From Leadbetterella byssophila_A (GTDB lineage: Bacteria; Bacteroidota; Bacteroidia; Cytophagales; Spirosomataceae), in the NCBI GenBank assembly GCA_040394735.1, contig JBEBRR010000019.1:1-63383 (forward strand): DNA of 63,383 bases, written 5' to 3'. The position numbers were made by a program, and so were the translations under genes. Positions within the stretch are counted from its first letter, which is position 1. Each line of letters begins with the position of its first letter. Below the pieces are notes generated by a model. The model searched no databases. It saw nothing but the letters and a program-made list of their open reading frames with translations, and was not told where the DNA came from. Below are positions 9,701 through 18,627 of this stretch, piece by piece.

Positions 9701-9889
9701 GTGGTATTCCTTAACGGCCGGGTATATATCCTGGATTACAAAACGGGCAAAAGACGAAGCGCCCATGAGAGACAGCTGCAGGATTACGCCCGCCTCCTCC
9801 TTCAGATGGGTTATACTGACGTACATCTTTTCCTGGTCTATCTTGATCCGCTGGAGGTGGTAAAAGTGGCGGCACCGGGAAGTAAATAA
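6728..9889 (+). CDS. UvrD/Rep-type helicase-nuclease, AddA/RecB-like
   Basis: The 1053-residue protein has a superfamily I Walker A (SSAGSGKT, 9-16) followed by the TFTNDAAEEM motif. The Walker B is VDEFQDTSD with D391/E392. Further motifs are GDPKQAIYSWRGG, the TIHKAKGLEYP motif and VALTRA. The C terminus holds a PD-(D/E)xK nuclease core with DYKTGK at 1003-1008 and a downstream QxxxYA helix. This is the architecture of AddA, the helicase-nuclease that resects double-strand ends for recombination. No AddB-like partner lies next to it in this window; it stands alone between divergent and convergent neighbours. I reject the upstream 26 codons because the promoter box lies inside them. Confidence 0.88.
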   Translation: MALFTIYSSSAGSGKTFTLTREYLKLALSPEDPSYFRNILAMTFTNDAAEEMKRRIISALKGLSSGSSGEDTLRQLLLEGLPHISGETLQQRAGAVLHLVLQNYNDFAIKTIDSFVNQVISSFTFDLNLPYNYEIILDTDELIEEAVSNLTDRVGDDAELTEMFKEFALSKLDENQSWNSLQNDIVDFARVIYQNNNAAEIEKNTGLTHRDILEIKGRIRTYLKETEQAVADLAREALNLIQNHGLSASDFLQGTRGIWNFYNKLSQTPAKLWDNSTPGVAQTTLLEDRWYKEKSPSALQVDVIVPRLRELTRAILALETDKYPTLKTIDKNLLKIPFLAAIKQEIDTLLAANNEAVLADFNRKILEIVAREPVPYIYERIGERYNHILVDEFQDTSDIQFFNLLPLFENAVSKNQENLIVGDPKQAIYSWRGGNVMLMLDLVNRRKDYFQTRAPEIQLSQITHIQAATELKTLSTNYRSRAELIAFNNGLFSAITASQESEMARQVFNDYLQQTPASPKTGGYTAVEILRKGEDEVAGKIIAQVEEILEDGYRLSDICILCRRRKEGEEIASILKGAGYAISSTEALKLNNSREIRFLVSALRFTLHPERQFERFEFLQFFFLVKDIDPSSFDLQALCALPSAGFRTFFTPFGIDLEGMEGLDPYQLSEFFTSKFALMETGGSAEYILTFLDHALGYSTRRSRSLADFLQDWEIRREKLAIPARAANAITINTIHKAKGLEYPIVILPFINWETTPKNSAQIWLGIETLDYPELESSSGRIRSAPFPYTRDPEFAADILQRERDLIYIENLNMLYVALTRAIDRQYLWIWGRETRKSFTIEHIGQLLEQFLRTRGDFRSDCFFYEFGQKTIPVHKEDKAAGPRFEVRLPQPFKGKPGLRIRWTAPEERVREGNLIHAAFERIRKAEDLLPVLESLQKEGLLPQELAEAVTRKIRAVLEHPELVPLFEQTAVVKNEADILSSHSTTRRPDRVVFLNGRVYILDYKTGKRRSAHERQLQDYARLLLQMGYTDVHLFLVYLDPLEVVKVAAPGSK

Positions 9890-9924
9890 GCTATCTTACA
9901 CAAGGGTAATTTCCCTGAATCCAA

Positions 9925-9936
9925 CGGTCCGGACCG
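9925..9936. promoter_or_regulatory. 12-bp perfect palindrome between convergent genes
   Basis: CGGTCCGGACCG is self-complementary and lies in the 59-bp gap between the stop codons of the helicase-nuclease and the histidine kinase. No T-run follows on either strand, so it is not a convincing terminator. It could be a protein-binding site or chance. Confidence 0.25.
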
Positions 9937-9948
9937 ATGAATTGACTC

Positions 9949-12900
9949 TTAAAAAATCGATTTATCCGGTATCGCACTATCCTGGTCACCGCCTTCCCTG
10001 AGCAGGAGTTCTATATAGAATGTCTTGCCTTCCCCTTCTTCGGATTCAAACCAGATATTCCCGCCGAAGTGCTCTATGCTGATCTTTGATATGCTTAAGC
10101 CAAACCCGATCTCCTCGTTTTTCTCACTGAAGGTAGGGCGAAAAACCTTTTCTCTCATTTCCTCCGGAATCCCGGTACCGTTATCGCTGACCTCCAGGAT
10201 AGCGCCGGTCTCACTCCTGTAAACCGAAATACGGATCAGGGGTTTCCGGTCTGTCGGAACGGAGGCTATCCCGCTCCTGATCAGGTAAGCCAGTGTTCTC
10301 TTGATCGTTTTGCTATCGCCCCTGACCCATAGTTCTTCTTCAGTACTGCTGAACTGAATCTCCGGAGTCCCGTGGAAAATCAGCGGAACTCCTTTTGCGG
10401 TAGACACCAGGTCAAACTCCTCCCGGGCAGGAAGAGGCATTTCGGCAAATTTGGAGAATGACAGGGAGATACCGGTGATGTTTTCAATCTGATCACTGAT
10501 AGAGCCCAGCACTTTCAGAATCCGTTTTTTTACGTCCGGATGGTCAGAGAGCACCAGCCGCTGCAATTGCTGTACAGACAACATCATCGGGGTCAGCGGG
10601 TTCCTGATCTCATGGGCCAGCTGCTTGGCCATGTCGCGCCAGGCCGACTGCTTTTCACTGAGAGAAAGCGCCATCTTACTTTCATCCAGCTTCCTGAGCA
10701 TCCGGTTATATTCTCCCGTCAGCAGGCCGATCTCATCTTTGGCCTCCCAGACGATCTCCTTATTCTGCTCATGAAAGCTGACAGACTTGATCTTATCCGC
10801 GATCAGCTTCAGTGGCTCGGTCAGCTTCTTACTGGATACAAAAGAGAAGGTATACAGCAGGAAGAAAATAATGAAAAAGGCAATCAGCAGGGTCTGCCAG
10901 ATCTGCCGGGTCCACGACTGTACCGCGGTTTGCGCATCAATATAATTCAGCGCAGCAATACAAAGCAACTGGTTGGTTCCTCCTTTTACCGGCACAAAAG
11001 CCGTTTTGGATAAGATCTTCTCCTGGAAATCATCGAGGAGGATCACCGGCGCTCCTTCATCACGGATCGTGGAAAACGCCCGCGGATTGATATAAACAGG
11101 TGTTTCCAGGTTCTGATAAGGAATGGCCGAAGAATAGATCAGCATACCATCCAGGTCATATAGATGAATGTCTACAGAAGAGCTTCTTGAAAGATTATCC
11201 AGGTTATTCCGGAGCTCCCTCCGCGTAAATTTCCCGGATTCATAATTTTGACCGTAAATGGTAAGCACCTCCGAAATATTCAGAGATGAAGCCAGTATGG
11301 AATCATCCCTGATATCCGAGAATATACCTTTCATGATCACCACCCCGATAACCATAATGGTTGTCAGCGGCAGGAGGAAAGCCCCGTTCAGATAGAGCTG
11401 GATCTTACCGGAAAGGTTCATCTGATAGCGTTTAAAGTCATTAAAAAAGCCCATAAACACCAGCAATCCCATCATACCGATCAGCGATACGAAAAAAAGG
11501 AAGGAGAAATTGGCCAGCAAATCTTTATAAAACTCCTTCTTTTCAGATACCACGATGATCTTGTCACCGTCTCCCCTTCTGGCAATGTGGGAATAACCAT
11601 TAAAGAGGGCCTCTTTCTCAAAAACTCTCAGGCTGTTTGCCAGCGCGGAATCAAAGGGCTGCCTGTAAATATAGTTGCCGTACCGGTACACCAGGTTACC
11701 GGCGGAATCAAACACCCCGTAGCTGTAATTCCGGGTAAACGGGTTATGCACCACCCGCTTCATCTGCAGCAGGGCTTCCAGGCTCAGCGTGGCGCTCCGG
11801 TTCGGGTATAGCTTGAAAAGTACGGTTCCCAGCTTCCTTTCCCCGTCTTTTATTTCAGAAATGAGGGTATAATGCGAAGACCTCCCCGGGTTTCGGGTCA
11901 GGTAAAGGTTGGGATATTCGGTAAGAGCCGATTCCTGCATCGTCTGCTCTTCCAGGTCTTTCAACCGGTGATGATCATGCGGGGTGATCTCTTTGCCTGA
12001 TGAGTCAAATACCTCAAAAGTTACCAGGAAATGATCCATATAGCTCTTATACAATTCCTGTCTTACGGTATCATCTACTTCCCTGAAGCCGGTTCTCCCT
12101 TCCAGGAAGCCATTGAACAGGTCAGATTTACTGAGCATAACGCTTAGCTGGTGAATCTGGCGTTCCAGGCGTTTGTCTTTTCCGTTCAGATAGCTGTCTG
12201 CAAAATTCTCCTTTTCCATCAGGCTCCGCTGATTGTCTTTCTGAAACAGAACACAGAACAGGATAAGCGTGTAGGCAAAAGCTCCTATAATATAGTACAC
12301 ATAGGTAAATGAGCGCAGGCGGTAAAAATACCGGGTAAGACGCAGGAGATAGATGACCAGTAGAAAAATGCTGCTGGTAATAACAATGGGCCCCCAGTTC
12401 AGTGCCCACGTGAGAATACAGCCTGCCAGGGTACCGTAAGCCCAGTAAACGGTTCCTTTCCGGTACTCAGGCTGAAGCCGTTTGTACACATTGGCCACCG
12501 AATGGGTACACAGAAAATAAACCCCGAGGAGAATAAAAAGATACACATACATGGTATCTTTTACATTACTCAGGTAAAAGCTTACCGAGTAATGATTTTC
12601 GATCAGGCTTTCCTGGTAGGTATGATCAATAAGCCACCAGACCGACCTGCCCAGTACAAACATGAACAGCACACACAAAACAGACAATGTCCCGCGTGTA
12701 AACGGTCTCAGCCCTTCAATATTAATATACAATAAAGCCCTGTATTGTGCCAGGGCAAACTTGGTGAGAATAATCAGTACACAGAGGGTATCAATAAAGA
12801 GATTCCCGTAAAAAATGTCAATGGTTTTGTGGGGAAAAAATATCCAGGGCAGGTTAAAGTAGCGCATCAGCAGGCGCAGTACCAGAAAAGAGAAGCCCAT

Positions 12901-13617
12901 CAGGAGGCCCGCCGTAATATACCTGTGATTATAAGAGAGCTCAATCGATTGCACATAAATAGCATACCATATCAGCAATACCCCCAGCACCACCAGGATT
13001 ATACTGGCAGGAGAAACTTTGAAGCTCATATAGCGCAGGCTCTCCTGGGTTTGTGTGTAAAAAACCGGATACCCGTCTGTAGCATCGATCTGCGTGGCAC
13101 CGGGAAAAGAATGGCCGGAAATTTTATCCGGCTTCAAAAAGAAAACGGTGGTGTTAAAAGCCGGAACCTTGTAATTGCTTACATAGTTTTCATCACGGAG
13201 CAGATCTATCACGCTTACAATATCGTAACGGACGTTTTTATGCTGCAGGGAGGTTCTGACCAGCACGGAGGGCTTACCCGCCGCCTTAAAAAAAGTTTCC
13301 CTCTCAGCCGGAGCCACGTCTTTTTCATAAGCCGGGATAAAGTTACTGGAGGACCAGTACAGCAGTTTGCCGTCAGCAAAAATGAAGTAGGGGTAAGAAG
13401 AAGGAATACCATACTCCTTAAACGACACAGGCCGGTCCGCACCGATCAACTTACGCACATTGGCGTGGTCTTTCCTGACCATGGTAACTTCATGGGCATA
13501 CCCCTTCTGTAAAACAGAAGCCTGTGTTTTTTCCCCTGGGTATTTATGGCCTAATACGCCACAGATTAACAGGGAGACACCCACGACCAGCGTGGTAAAC
13601 CTGTTAATGTATTTCAT
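9949..13617 (-). CDS. Large membrane sensor histidine kinase, NtrY-like
   Basis: The 1222-residue protein has one N-terminal membrane helix, an extracytoplasmic stretch (about 25-200) and a bundle of about eight helices (about 203-460). A second external stretch, two helices, a third external region and a final helix follow, then a HAMP-like linker and the kinase core. The H box LAHEIRNP has its phospho-acceptor at His1002. The ATPase domain shows SDNGTGIP and a GFGLSISKI G2-type motif near the C terminus. The NPLTPM sequence after the His is typical of NtrY-type kinases. No response regulator is adjacent, so it is an orphan in this window. Signal unknown; the three external segments suggest a complex envelope input. 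Confidence 0.85.
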   Translation of the reverse strand: MKYINRFTTLVVGVSLLICGVLGHKYPGEKTQASVLQKGYAHEVTMVRKDHANVRKLIGADRPVSFKEYGIPSSYPYFIFADGKLLYWSSSNFIPAYEKDVAPAERETFFKAAGKPSVLVRTSLQHKNVRYDIVSVIDLLRDENYVSNYKVPAFNTTVFFLKPDKISGHSFPGATQIDATDGYPVFYTQTQESLRYMSFKVSPASIILVVLGVLLIWYAIYVQSIELSYNHRYITAGLLMGFSFLVLRLLMRYFNLPWIFFPHKTIDIFYGNLFIDTLCVLIILTKFALAQYRALLYINIEGLRPFTRGTLSVLCVLFMFVLGRSVWWLIDHTYQESLIENHYSVSFYLSNVKDTMYVYLFILLGVYFLCTHSVANVYKRLQPEYRKGTVYWAYGTLAGCILTWALNWGPIVITSSIFLLVIYLLRLTRYFYRLRSFTYVYYIIGAFAYTLILFCVLFQKDNQRSLMEKENFADSYLNGKDKRLERQIHQLSVMLSKSDLFNGFLEGRTGFREVDDTVRQELYKSYMDHFLVTFEVFDSSGKEITPHDHHRLKDLEEQTMQESALTEYPNLYLTRNPGRSSHYTLISEIKDGERKLGTVLFKLYPNRSATLSLEALLQMKRVVHNPFTRNYSYGVFDSAGNLVYRYGNYIYRQPFDSALANSLRVFEKEALFNGYSHIARRGDGDKIIVVSEKKEFYKDLLANFSFLFFVSLIGMMGLLVFMGFFNDFKRYQMNLSGKIQLYLNGAFLLPLTTIMVIGVVIMKGIFSDIRDDSILASSLNISEVLTIYGQNYESGKFTRRELRNNLDNLSRSSSVDIHLYDLDGMLIYSSAIPYQNLETPVYINPRAFSTIRDEGAPVILLDDFQEKILSKTAFVPVKGGTNQLLCIAALNYIDAQTAVQSWTRQIWQTLLIAFFIIFFLLYTFSFVSSKKLTEPLKLIADKIKSVSFHEQNKEIVWEAKDEIGLLTGEYNRMLRKLDESKMALSLSEKQSAWRDMAKQLAHEIRNPLTPMMLSVQQLQRLVLSDHPDVKKRILKVLGSISDQIENITGISLSFSKFAEMPLPAREEFDLVSTAKGVPLIFHGTPEIQFSSTEEELWVRGDSKTIKRTLAYLIRSGIASVPTDRKPLIRISVYRSETGAILEVSDNGTGIPEEMREKVFRPTFSEKNEEIGFGLSISKISIEHFGGNIWFESEEGEGKTFYIELLLREGGDQDSAIPDKSIF

Positions 13618-13730
13618 AGCTTTCTTGACTAATTTTCACGCTATATTAAAAGCACTTCTAAATATAGATCATTTCTTTCTATTTTAATATACGGAATAAC
13701 CGGTTTGTTGAAAAATATTTAAAGCAGGAA

Positions 13731-15353
13731 CTAGTACCTGAATTTGGCTTCTGCCCATAAAGCCGCCAGGCAGAGGAAGATAGCCCAGAACCATATACCG
13801 GCAGAAACCGGGCGGGCAGGAGAAGAAGTTTCGCTTTTCAAAAGAGCTGCATTCTCTTTCAGCCAGTTTTTCAACCGGGCAGCAGAAGCTGCAGGCGTAT
13901 CTTCCACATACACTTCCCCGGATGCGTGAAGAGATTTCCAGCCTGTCTCTGAAAAGGTATATTGGCCCGACTTCCTGGCCGGGTTAACGGGAGAAGAATC
14001 CAGGTAAAGCGTATCTTTATCCGGTGATAAGGTGCTTTCACGGGTCTGTAAAATAATCTTGGCAGGAATATCTTTAAAAACCGGCGCCTCTACGCTGATC
14101 TTCACACTGTCAGACATATCAAGAGCAGCAAGAATATCCCCCCATATTTCACCATAGGCCAGCGTATCACCGCTCAGGCGGGCCGGGAAAGTTTCATTCA
14201 TCAGGCTCACGGCTACCCGTGCCCCGTTTTTCTGAAAGCTTACTGGCAATGAACCTGCCTGCCGCTGGTTAGGTCTCCCGTTCAGCTGAAACGGCAGCAT
14301 GGTCAGTTCATTTTTAAAAGGAAGGCTTTCCTGTAATGAAATGCGCCTGGCCGAAAAAGCGGCACCCGTAGCGCGGTTAATCCGGGTAAGGGCGTCCGTC
14401 ACATCCTGCAGTCCGTAGAAAAGTACGCTCCGGTTTTCCGCTACAGCCTTTTTCACCCGTGCGTCTCCTGCCCTGGAAGGCGTGGCAATCACCAGGTCGG
14501 CCCCCCGTTTATCCGGGGTCTTATTTACCCGGCTTTCATATAAAATTTCCTGCGCCACAGGGGTATAAATTTCCACCTGATGTCCCTGAGCCCCCAGCCA
14601 CTCCGCAAGGGTGCGGCTCTCAAAATCAGGATAATCCTGGAGCAGGGTGATGGTCAGTGGCCGGGCAGGCCGGGCATAAAACGCAATATCCTGTAAAGGG
14701 CGGTTATCCAGCCGGAGGGAGAAGATGTTTCTTCCTTCTGTAAAAACGGGGAAAGACAGTTGAAAGGCGTTAAACCCTTTCTCCAGCAGAAGGCTGTCGA
14801 GCATTTCAGAGCCGTAAGCCAGCTTCAGGGTTCCGGGCCGGGAAAGGCTGATCTTACCCGAAACCGTCTGCCTTTCTCCTCTGCGCAGAATTCCGTGCCA
14901 GCGGATTTCCTGCAAAGTCTCCGGGGCAAAATAAGGCACCCATTGCACTTCCTTCCCCGCCAGGTGGCTTAACAGCCCCGGTTCTGCTTCCTGGCCAAGA
15001 AAAAGGAAACGGTGACCGGTATACTCCCTGTGTTTCTTCCTGAATTCTTTATACGAAATCCCATACTTTATCTTTCGGGCTGTCATCACGGAATCGGTCA
15101 CCCCGTCCGGCACTGCAGCATCATGAACCAGGAGGATTTCACCTGCTTTGCGACCGGGCATAACCGGTTGAAACAGGAACAGCCCCAGCATCAGAAACAG
15201 CAGGGTATTCAGACCTGTCTTAACCTTCCTCCTGACCGGGCTGAGCGAGTCTGTACGCCTCAGTTTCAGGATAATCACTATCCAGATCAGGAGCAAAAGG
15301 CCCAGGAGGGTCCAGCGAAGAAGGGGCGCAATGATCAAAAATATCAATACCAT
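13731..15353 (-). CDS. Membrane-anchored protein closing the MoxR-BatA operon
   Basis: The 540-residue protein has two N-terminal membrane helices (about 3-27 and 48-64) and a single C-terminal helix that ends in a short KFRY tail. The large extracytoplasmic middle part includes a Rossmann-like stretch (about 225-330) with ITLLQDYPDF and ADLVIATPS. That stretch resembles the inactive amidotransferase-like fold found in BatA/VWA-associated membrane proteins; this is inference. It starts 5 bp after the upstream gene, so it is co-translated with the MoxR-DUF58-BatA module. I do not recognise a specific family. Confidence 0.6.
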   Translation of the reverse strand: MVLIFLIIAPLLRWTLLGLLLLIWIVIILKLRRTDSLSPVRRKVKTGLNTLLFLMLGLFLFQPVMPGRKAGEILLVHDAAVPDGVTDSVMTARKIKYGISYKEFRKKHREYTGHRFLFLGQEAEPGLLSHLAGKEVQWVPYFAPETLQEIRWHGILRRGERQTVSGKISLSRPGTLKLAYGSEMLDSLLLEKGFNAFQLSFPVFTEGRNIFSLRLDNRPLQDIAFYARPARPLTITLLQDYPDFESRTLAEWLGAQGHQVEIYTPVAQEILYESRVNKTPDKRGADLVIATPSRAGDARVKKAVAENRSVLFYGLQDVTDALTRINRATGAAFSARRISLQESLPFKNELTMLPFQLNGRPNQRQAGSLPVSFQKNGARVAVSLMNETFPARLSGDTLAYGEIWGDILAALDMSDSVKISVEAPVFKDIPAKIILQTRESTLSPDKDTLYLDSSPVNPARKSGQYTFSETGWKSLHASGEVYVEDTPAASAARLKNWLKENAALLKSETSSPARPVSAGIWFWAIFLCLAALWAEAKFRY

Positions 15354-15358
15354 AAAAT

Positions 15359-17590
15359 TTACAGCAGGTTTTTCCAGAAGGCCTTTTCCAATCTCTTTTC
15401 ACCGATACCCGGCGGCGGCTCTGCACTTTTCTGAACAGCGCTCAGGGTAATCAGTCCTGCTTTCAGGGTATCCTTTTCCGAAGCCGTCAGCTTCTGATCA
15501 TTCAGCATTTTCTGGAGCAGGGTCAGAAGTTTCCATTTATCCAGGCCCGCATTCAGCACGGTATAGCCCAGCTCACGGCTCAATACCGATACATTCTGTT
15601 TCTGTTCCGGGGAAAGCCCGGTGTCTGACTCCAGGTAGCCGGTAACCCGTGCGGCCAGAATATGGAGCTGCTCCCGGGTGAGTTGTACCTCACTCCGGAA
15701 CGTCCGGTTGAATTTTTTCAGCTCCCCTTTCATCCGAAGCTCTTTTTCTTTGATCGGCGGCGGATCATAACTGGTTTTGGCAATAAATACCCTTGCCTTC
15801 TGCTGCACTTCCTTCAGCAGCTCCAGGGCTTTATTTTCATAAGGCAATGCCTTTTCGGGCTCATACAGTCGCAGGTACAGCTCTGACTGCCACATATTTT
15901 CCAGGGCAGTCTTAAGAATACTGCGGGTAGATTGCTCATAGAAGGTATTGCTCTCTGCATCATCGTGCGAATGCACATAGGCCTCCAATAATTGGGACAG
16001 CGCATCTGCGCTGTTATCCGGAACGGGAGGAGCGGCATGACCGTGGTCATGACCATGGTCATGCTCTTCAGCAGACCGGATATTCAGGGGAGAAAACATT
16101 TTCATTCCTTCCTGGTGATCGTGATGGCCTTCTTCTTCGCTGTCATGCTTATGCATAAAACCTTCCAGCGGATTGTCGTTGTCGGAATGTCCGTGTCCAC
16201 CTATCGAAGTTTCATATTCCTCCCCGAGGTATTGTCCGTAACGGATCCGGAGGGCTTTCTGGTCAAAACCGATCTCGTTAGACGCCGAATTAAACTCCTG
16301 CCTGCCCATTTTTTTACGTTGGGCTATCAGCTTTTCCGTATCAATGATAATCTGCCGCTGGCTTCTGAAATATTCAGGCAGAATATTAACCGCCATAGTG
16401 GCCAGCTCACTTTCTTTCAACGCCGATGTGTCTTTATACACCAGGAAATACGTATCCGATTTACTGAAATTGGGCTCAGGGGCTTTATTATCGATGGCGG
16501 CCCAGTAGTAATACAATTCATCCCCCGGCGCAAAATTAAGCGCTTTCAGGTCAATGGTTTTGGAGACATTTCCGGTCCTGAAAGCGGAGTTGCTTACGGG
16601 AAATCTCACTTCCCTGAACTTGACATTTTCACCTGAGCCACGGGCCACGGTGGCCACTACGTATACCTGCTTTACCAGGAAATCATCTGACACTTTTGCT
16701 GCTATGTGAAGATTTTTCGGATCTTTCAGGAAATGAAACCGGTACAGCTCACGCGAGGCCGGCTCTATCCGCGGCGGCGTATCCAGGATGGCCTCCAGGC
16801 GGTAATAATCCGACTGGTAAACCAGCGAATCTTTCCAGTAGGCCCGGATCCCGTACAAGCCTGAAGCCGTCAGCCGGTCAACGTATTCAAAGGCGTCTCC
16901 CTTCGGGGTAAAGACCAGTTCCTCGCCCCGGCTGTTGTTTAAAGTAACCTTCAGCCCGTCAGTGCCCGAAAACCGGACACGCCATTTTAAGGTGGTTCCG
17001 CCTACAGAAGAGATGTTCAGATCGCGGCTGGTTCTTTCCGGTAAGGCCGTATAGGCCGGTGGGATGATCCGCACTTCGCTTTCCCGGAAATCCGGAATAA
17101 CGGCTTCTGCCTTTTCTCCTGCGGGTGGGGGCTGCATTTTTTGTGCTCCGGGTGAGACCGTTTTCATTTTCCAGCCCGGCCATACCGCATAAACCGCCAG
17201 GGCCAAAACAAAAGCCGGCAAAAATCCACCCCAGCCCCTGTACCACACCTGCGGCGCTTTCCGGCCGGCCATCTGTACCCCCAGGCGCTCCAGCTGAAGC
17301 TGTTCGGCCATGTTGGGCTCTTTTACTCCTGCCAGCGCCAGGCTGTATTCCGCATCTTCTATCCGGCTATGCAGTATACGAACCGCCTGCTCTCTTTTAT
17401 TTTCCCAAGGTTTCAGGTAAAAGGCCGTACCCCCGAAGCCTGCCAGCGCAGCGATGCCACTCAACGGAACCGACGACCCGAAAGCCTGTGCCAGCAGGCC
17501 TGCTGTAGCAGCAGCCAGCAGGCACCGGATCCAGGCCGAAGCATGGAGCTGCAGAAGAACAGACGATATGATCCGGTTAACCTGATTCAT
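15359..17590 (-). CDS. DUF4175-like membrane protein with His-rich loop
   Basis: The 743-residue protein has two hydrophobic segments near the N terminus (about 22-55 and 125-145). A beta-rich extracytoplasmic region follows, then a long helical C-terminal half with many Lys and Glu. Residues 466-520 are extremely rich in His, Asp and Glu, including HDHGHDHGH near 510; such stretches usually bind Zn, Ni or Cu. Its start overlaps the BatA-like gene by 4 bp, so it belongs to the same operon. The match to DUF4175-type proteins rests on topology and operon context only. A chaperone or assembly role with the MoxR ATPase is inferred. Confidence 0.6.
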   Translation of the reverse strand: MNQVNRIISSVLLQLHASAWIRCLLAAATAGLLAQAFGSSVPLSGIAALAGFGGTAFYLKPWENKREQAVRILHSRIEDAEYSLALAGVKEPNMAEQLQLERLGVQMAGRKAPQVWYRGWGGFLPAFVLALAVYAVWPGWKMKTVSPGAQKMQPPPAGEKAEAVIPDFRESEVRIIPPAYTALPERTSRDLNISSVGGTTLKWRVRFSGTDGLKVTLNNSRGEELVFTPKGDAFEYVDRLTASGLYGIRAYWKDSLVYQSDYYRLEAILDTPPRIEPASRELYRFHFLKDPKNLHIAAKVSDDFLVKQVYVVATVARGSGENVKFREVRFPVSNSAFRTGNVSKTIDLKALNFAPGDELYYYWAAIDNKAPEPNFSKSDTYFLVYKDTSALKESELATMAVNILPEYFRSQRQIIIDTEKLIAQRKKMGRQEFNSASNEIGFDQKALRIRYGQYLGEEYETSIGGHGHSDNDNPLEGFMHKHDSEEEGHHDHQEGMKMFSPLNIRSAEEHDHGHDHGHAAPPVPDNSADALSQLLEAYVHSHDDAESNTFYEQSTRSILKTALENMWQSELYLRLYEPEKALPYENKALELLKEVQQKARVFIAKTSYDPPPIKEKELRMKGELKKFNRTFRSEVQLTREQLHILAARVTGYLESDTGLSPEQKQNVSVLSRELGYTVLNAGLDKWKLLTLLQKMLNDQKLTASEKDTLKAGLITLSAVQKSAEPPPGIGEKRLEKAFWKNLL

Positions 17591-18627
17591 GAATTTTTAT
17601 GTATAGCCCATGCCCTTTCGGCACCTAAAATCAAAATAAAAAGTACCAGTATAACGGAAGAAAACCAGCCTTCCGTTCTGCCCGCCTTCCTTACAGCAAA
17701 TTTGTCGCGAAGCTGCCGGTCACTTAATATCCGCACCGGCACCTCTCCCCGGAGGGCTTCCAGGATAATCTCCGGGAGCTCCCCGTTAAAAACGGCATCG
17801 GAAGTTTCCGGGTTCAGCAGCTCATTAAACCATACGGTCCGCTCATCGCCCGTCATGGAACTGACCGGCAGAGAAGCTGCGCCTGAGACCAGGTTCAGCG
17901 TGGCTGAAGAATCCGGCTGATGGGTAAAGGACAGATCATACCTCTGGCCCGGCTTTCGCTGCTCATCTACTTCAAACCGAATCCCGTACACTTCAGTAAT
18001 GGCCTCAAGCGCCGCTGAAATACTCTCCTTCTCACTTTGCAGCAGCACTTTCAGAGGACCCTGAATGGTTTCCTGGCCGCTGGGCTCCCTGTAAAGCGAC
18101 TTCACCGTATGAAGGGTATAAGCTGCAGGCAGATATACCTTCGTAAACCGGGTAAAACCATCATGGCCTGCCAGGTAAATTTCTGCCTTACCTTCCGCTT
18201 TTGCCTTATTCATCCCCAACTGGAGATCGGCAGGCTGATCCGCAGGTATAGCATTTAGCTCTGTGACAGGATCTCCGTTAAACCAGAATCTTTTTTCGCC
18301 TTTTTTCCCGGCTTCCTCCAGTTCAAACCTGAAATTATCCACCACTTCTTTTGCAGGCTGCACCCAGTGCACTTTCTCCTGTTCTGACCCCTTCAGAAGA
18401 GGCTCACTCAGGTAAAGCACCAGTAAGGCCAGCAAAAGGCAGCGTAAGATCAGTAAAAGAATATTTTCGAGGCGGATTCCGCGTGCAGATTGCAAAACAG
18501 CACCGCTAAGCCACCGGTAAGCCGCCCAAGGCAGCTCTTTCCCTCTTTTCTGGTGCCAGAAATGAAGAACAACCGGGATACTCAGCGCCAGCAATCCCCA
18601 TCCTATGCCCGGGTTTAAGAATTCCAT
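17587..18627 (-). CDS. BatA-like membrane protein (aerotolerance regulator N-terminal domain)
   Basis: The 346-residue protein begins with the BatA N-terminal signature: a short helix with LLALSIPVVLHFWH, the pair of helices around LLLILRCLLLALL and a final C-terminal membrane helix (about 318-338). The middle is an extracytoplasmic alpha/beta region where a von Willebrand A domain would sit, but I find no intact DxSxS metal site, so it may be a non-binding relative. BatA-type proteins work with MoxR ATPases and DUF58 proteins at the membrane. It overlaps the DUF58 gene by 13 bp and the downstream gene by 4 bp. Confidence 0.75.
   Translation of the reverse strand: MEFLNPGIGWGLLALSIPVVLHFWHQKRGKELPWAAYRWLSGAVLQSARGIRLENILLLILRCLLLALLVLYLSEPLLKGSEQEKVHWVQPAKEVVDNFRFELEEAGKKGEKRFWFNGDPVTELNAIPADQPADLQLGMNKAKAEGKAEIYLAGHDGFTRFTKVYLPAAYTLHTVKSLYREPSGQETIQGPLKVLLQSEKESISAALEAITEVYGIRFEVDEQRKPGQRYDLSFTHQPDSSATLNLVSGAASLPVSSMTGDERTVWFNELLNPETSDAVFNGELPEIILEALRGEVPVRILSDRQLRDKFAVRKAGRTEGWFSSVILVLFILILGAERAWAIHKNS

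Noticed and set aside
16020..16070. Repeated CATGACCATGGTCATG-like palindromic DNA
   Set aside because: It is the direct consequence of His-Asp-Gly codons inside an open reading frame.
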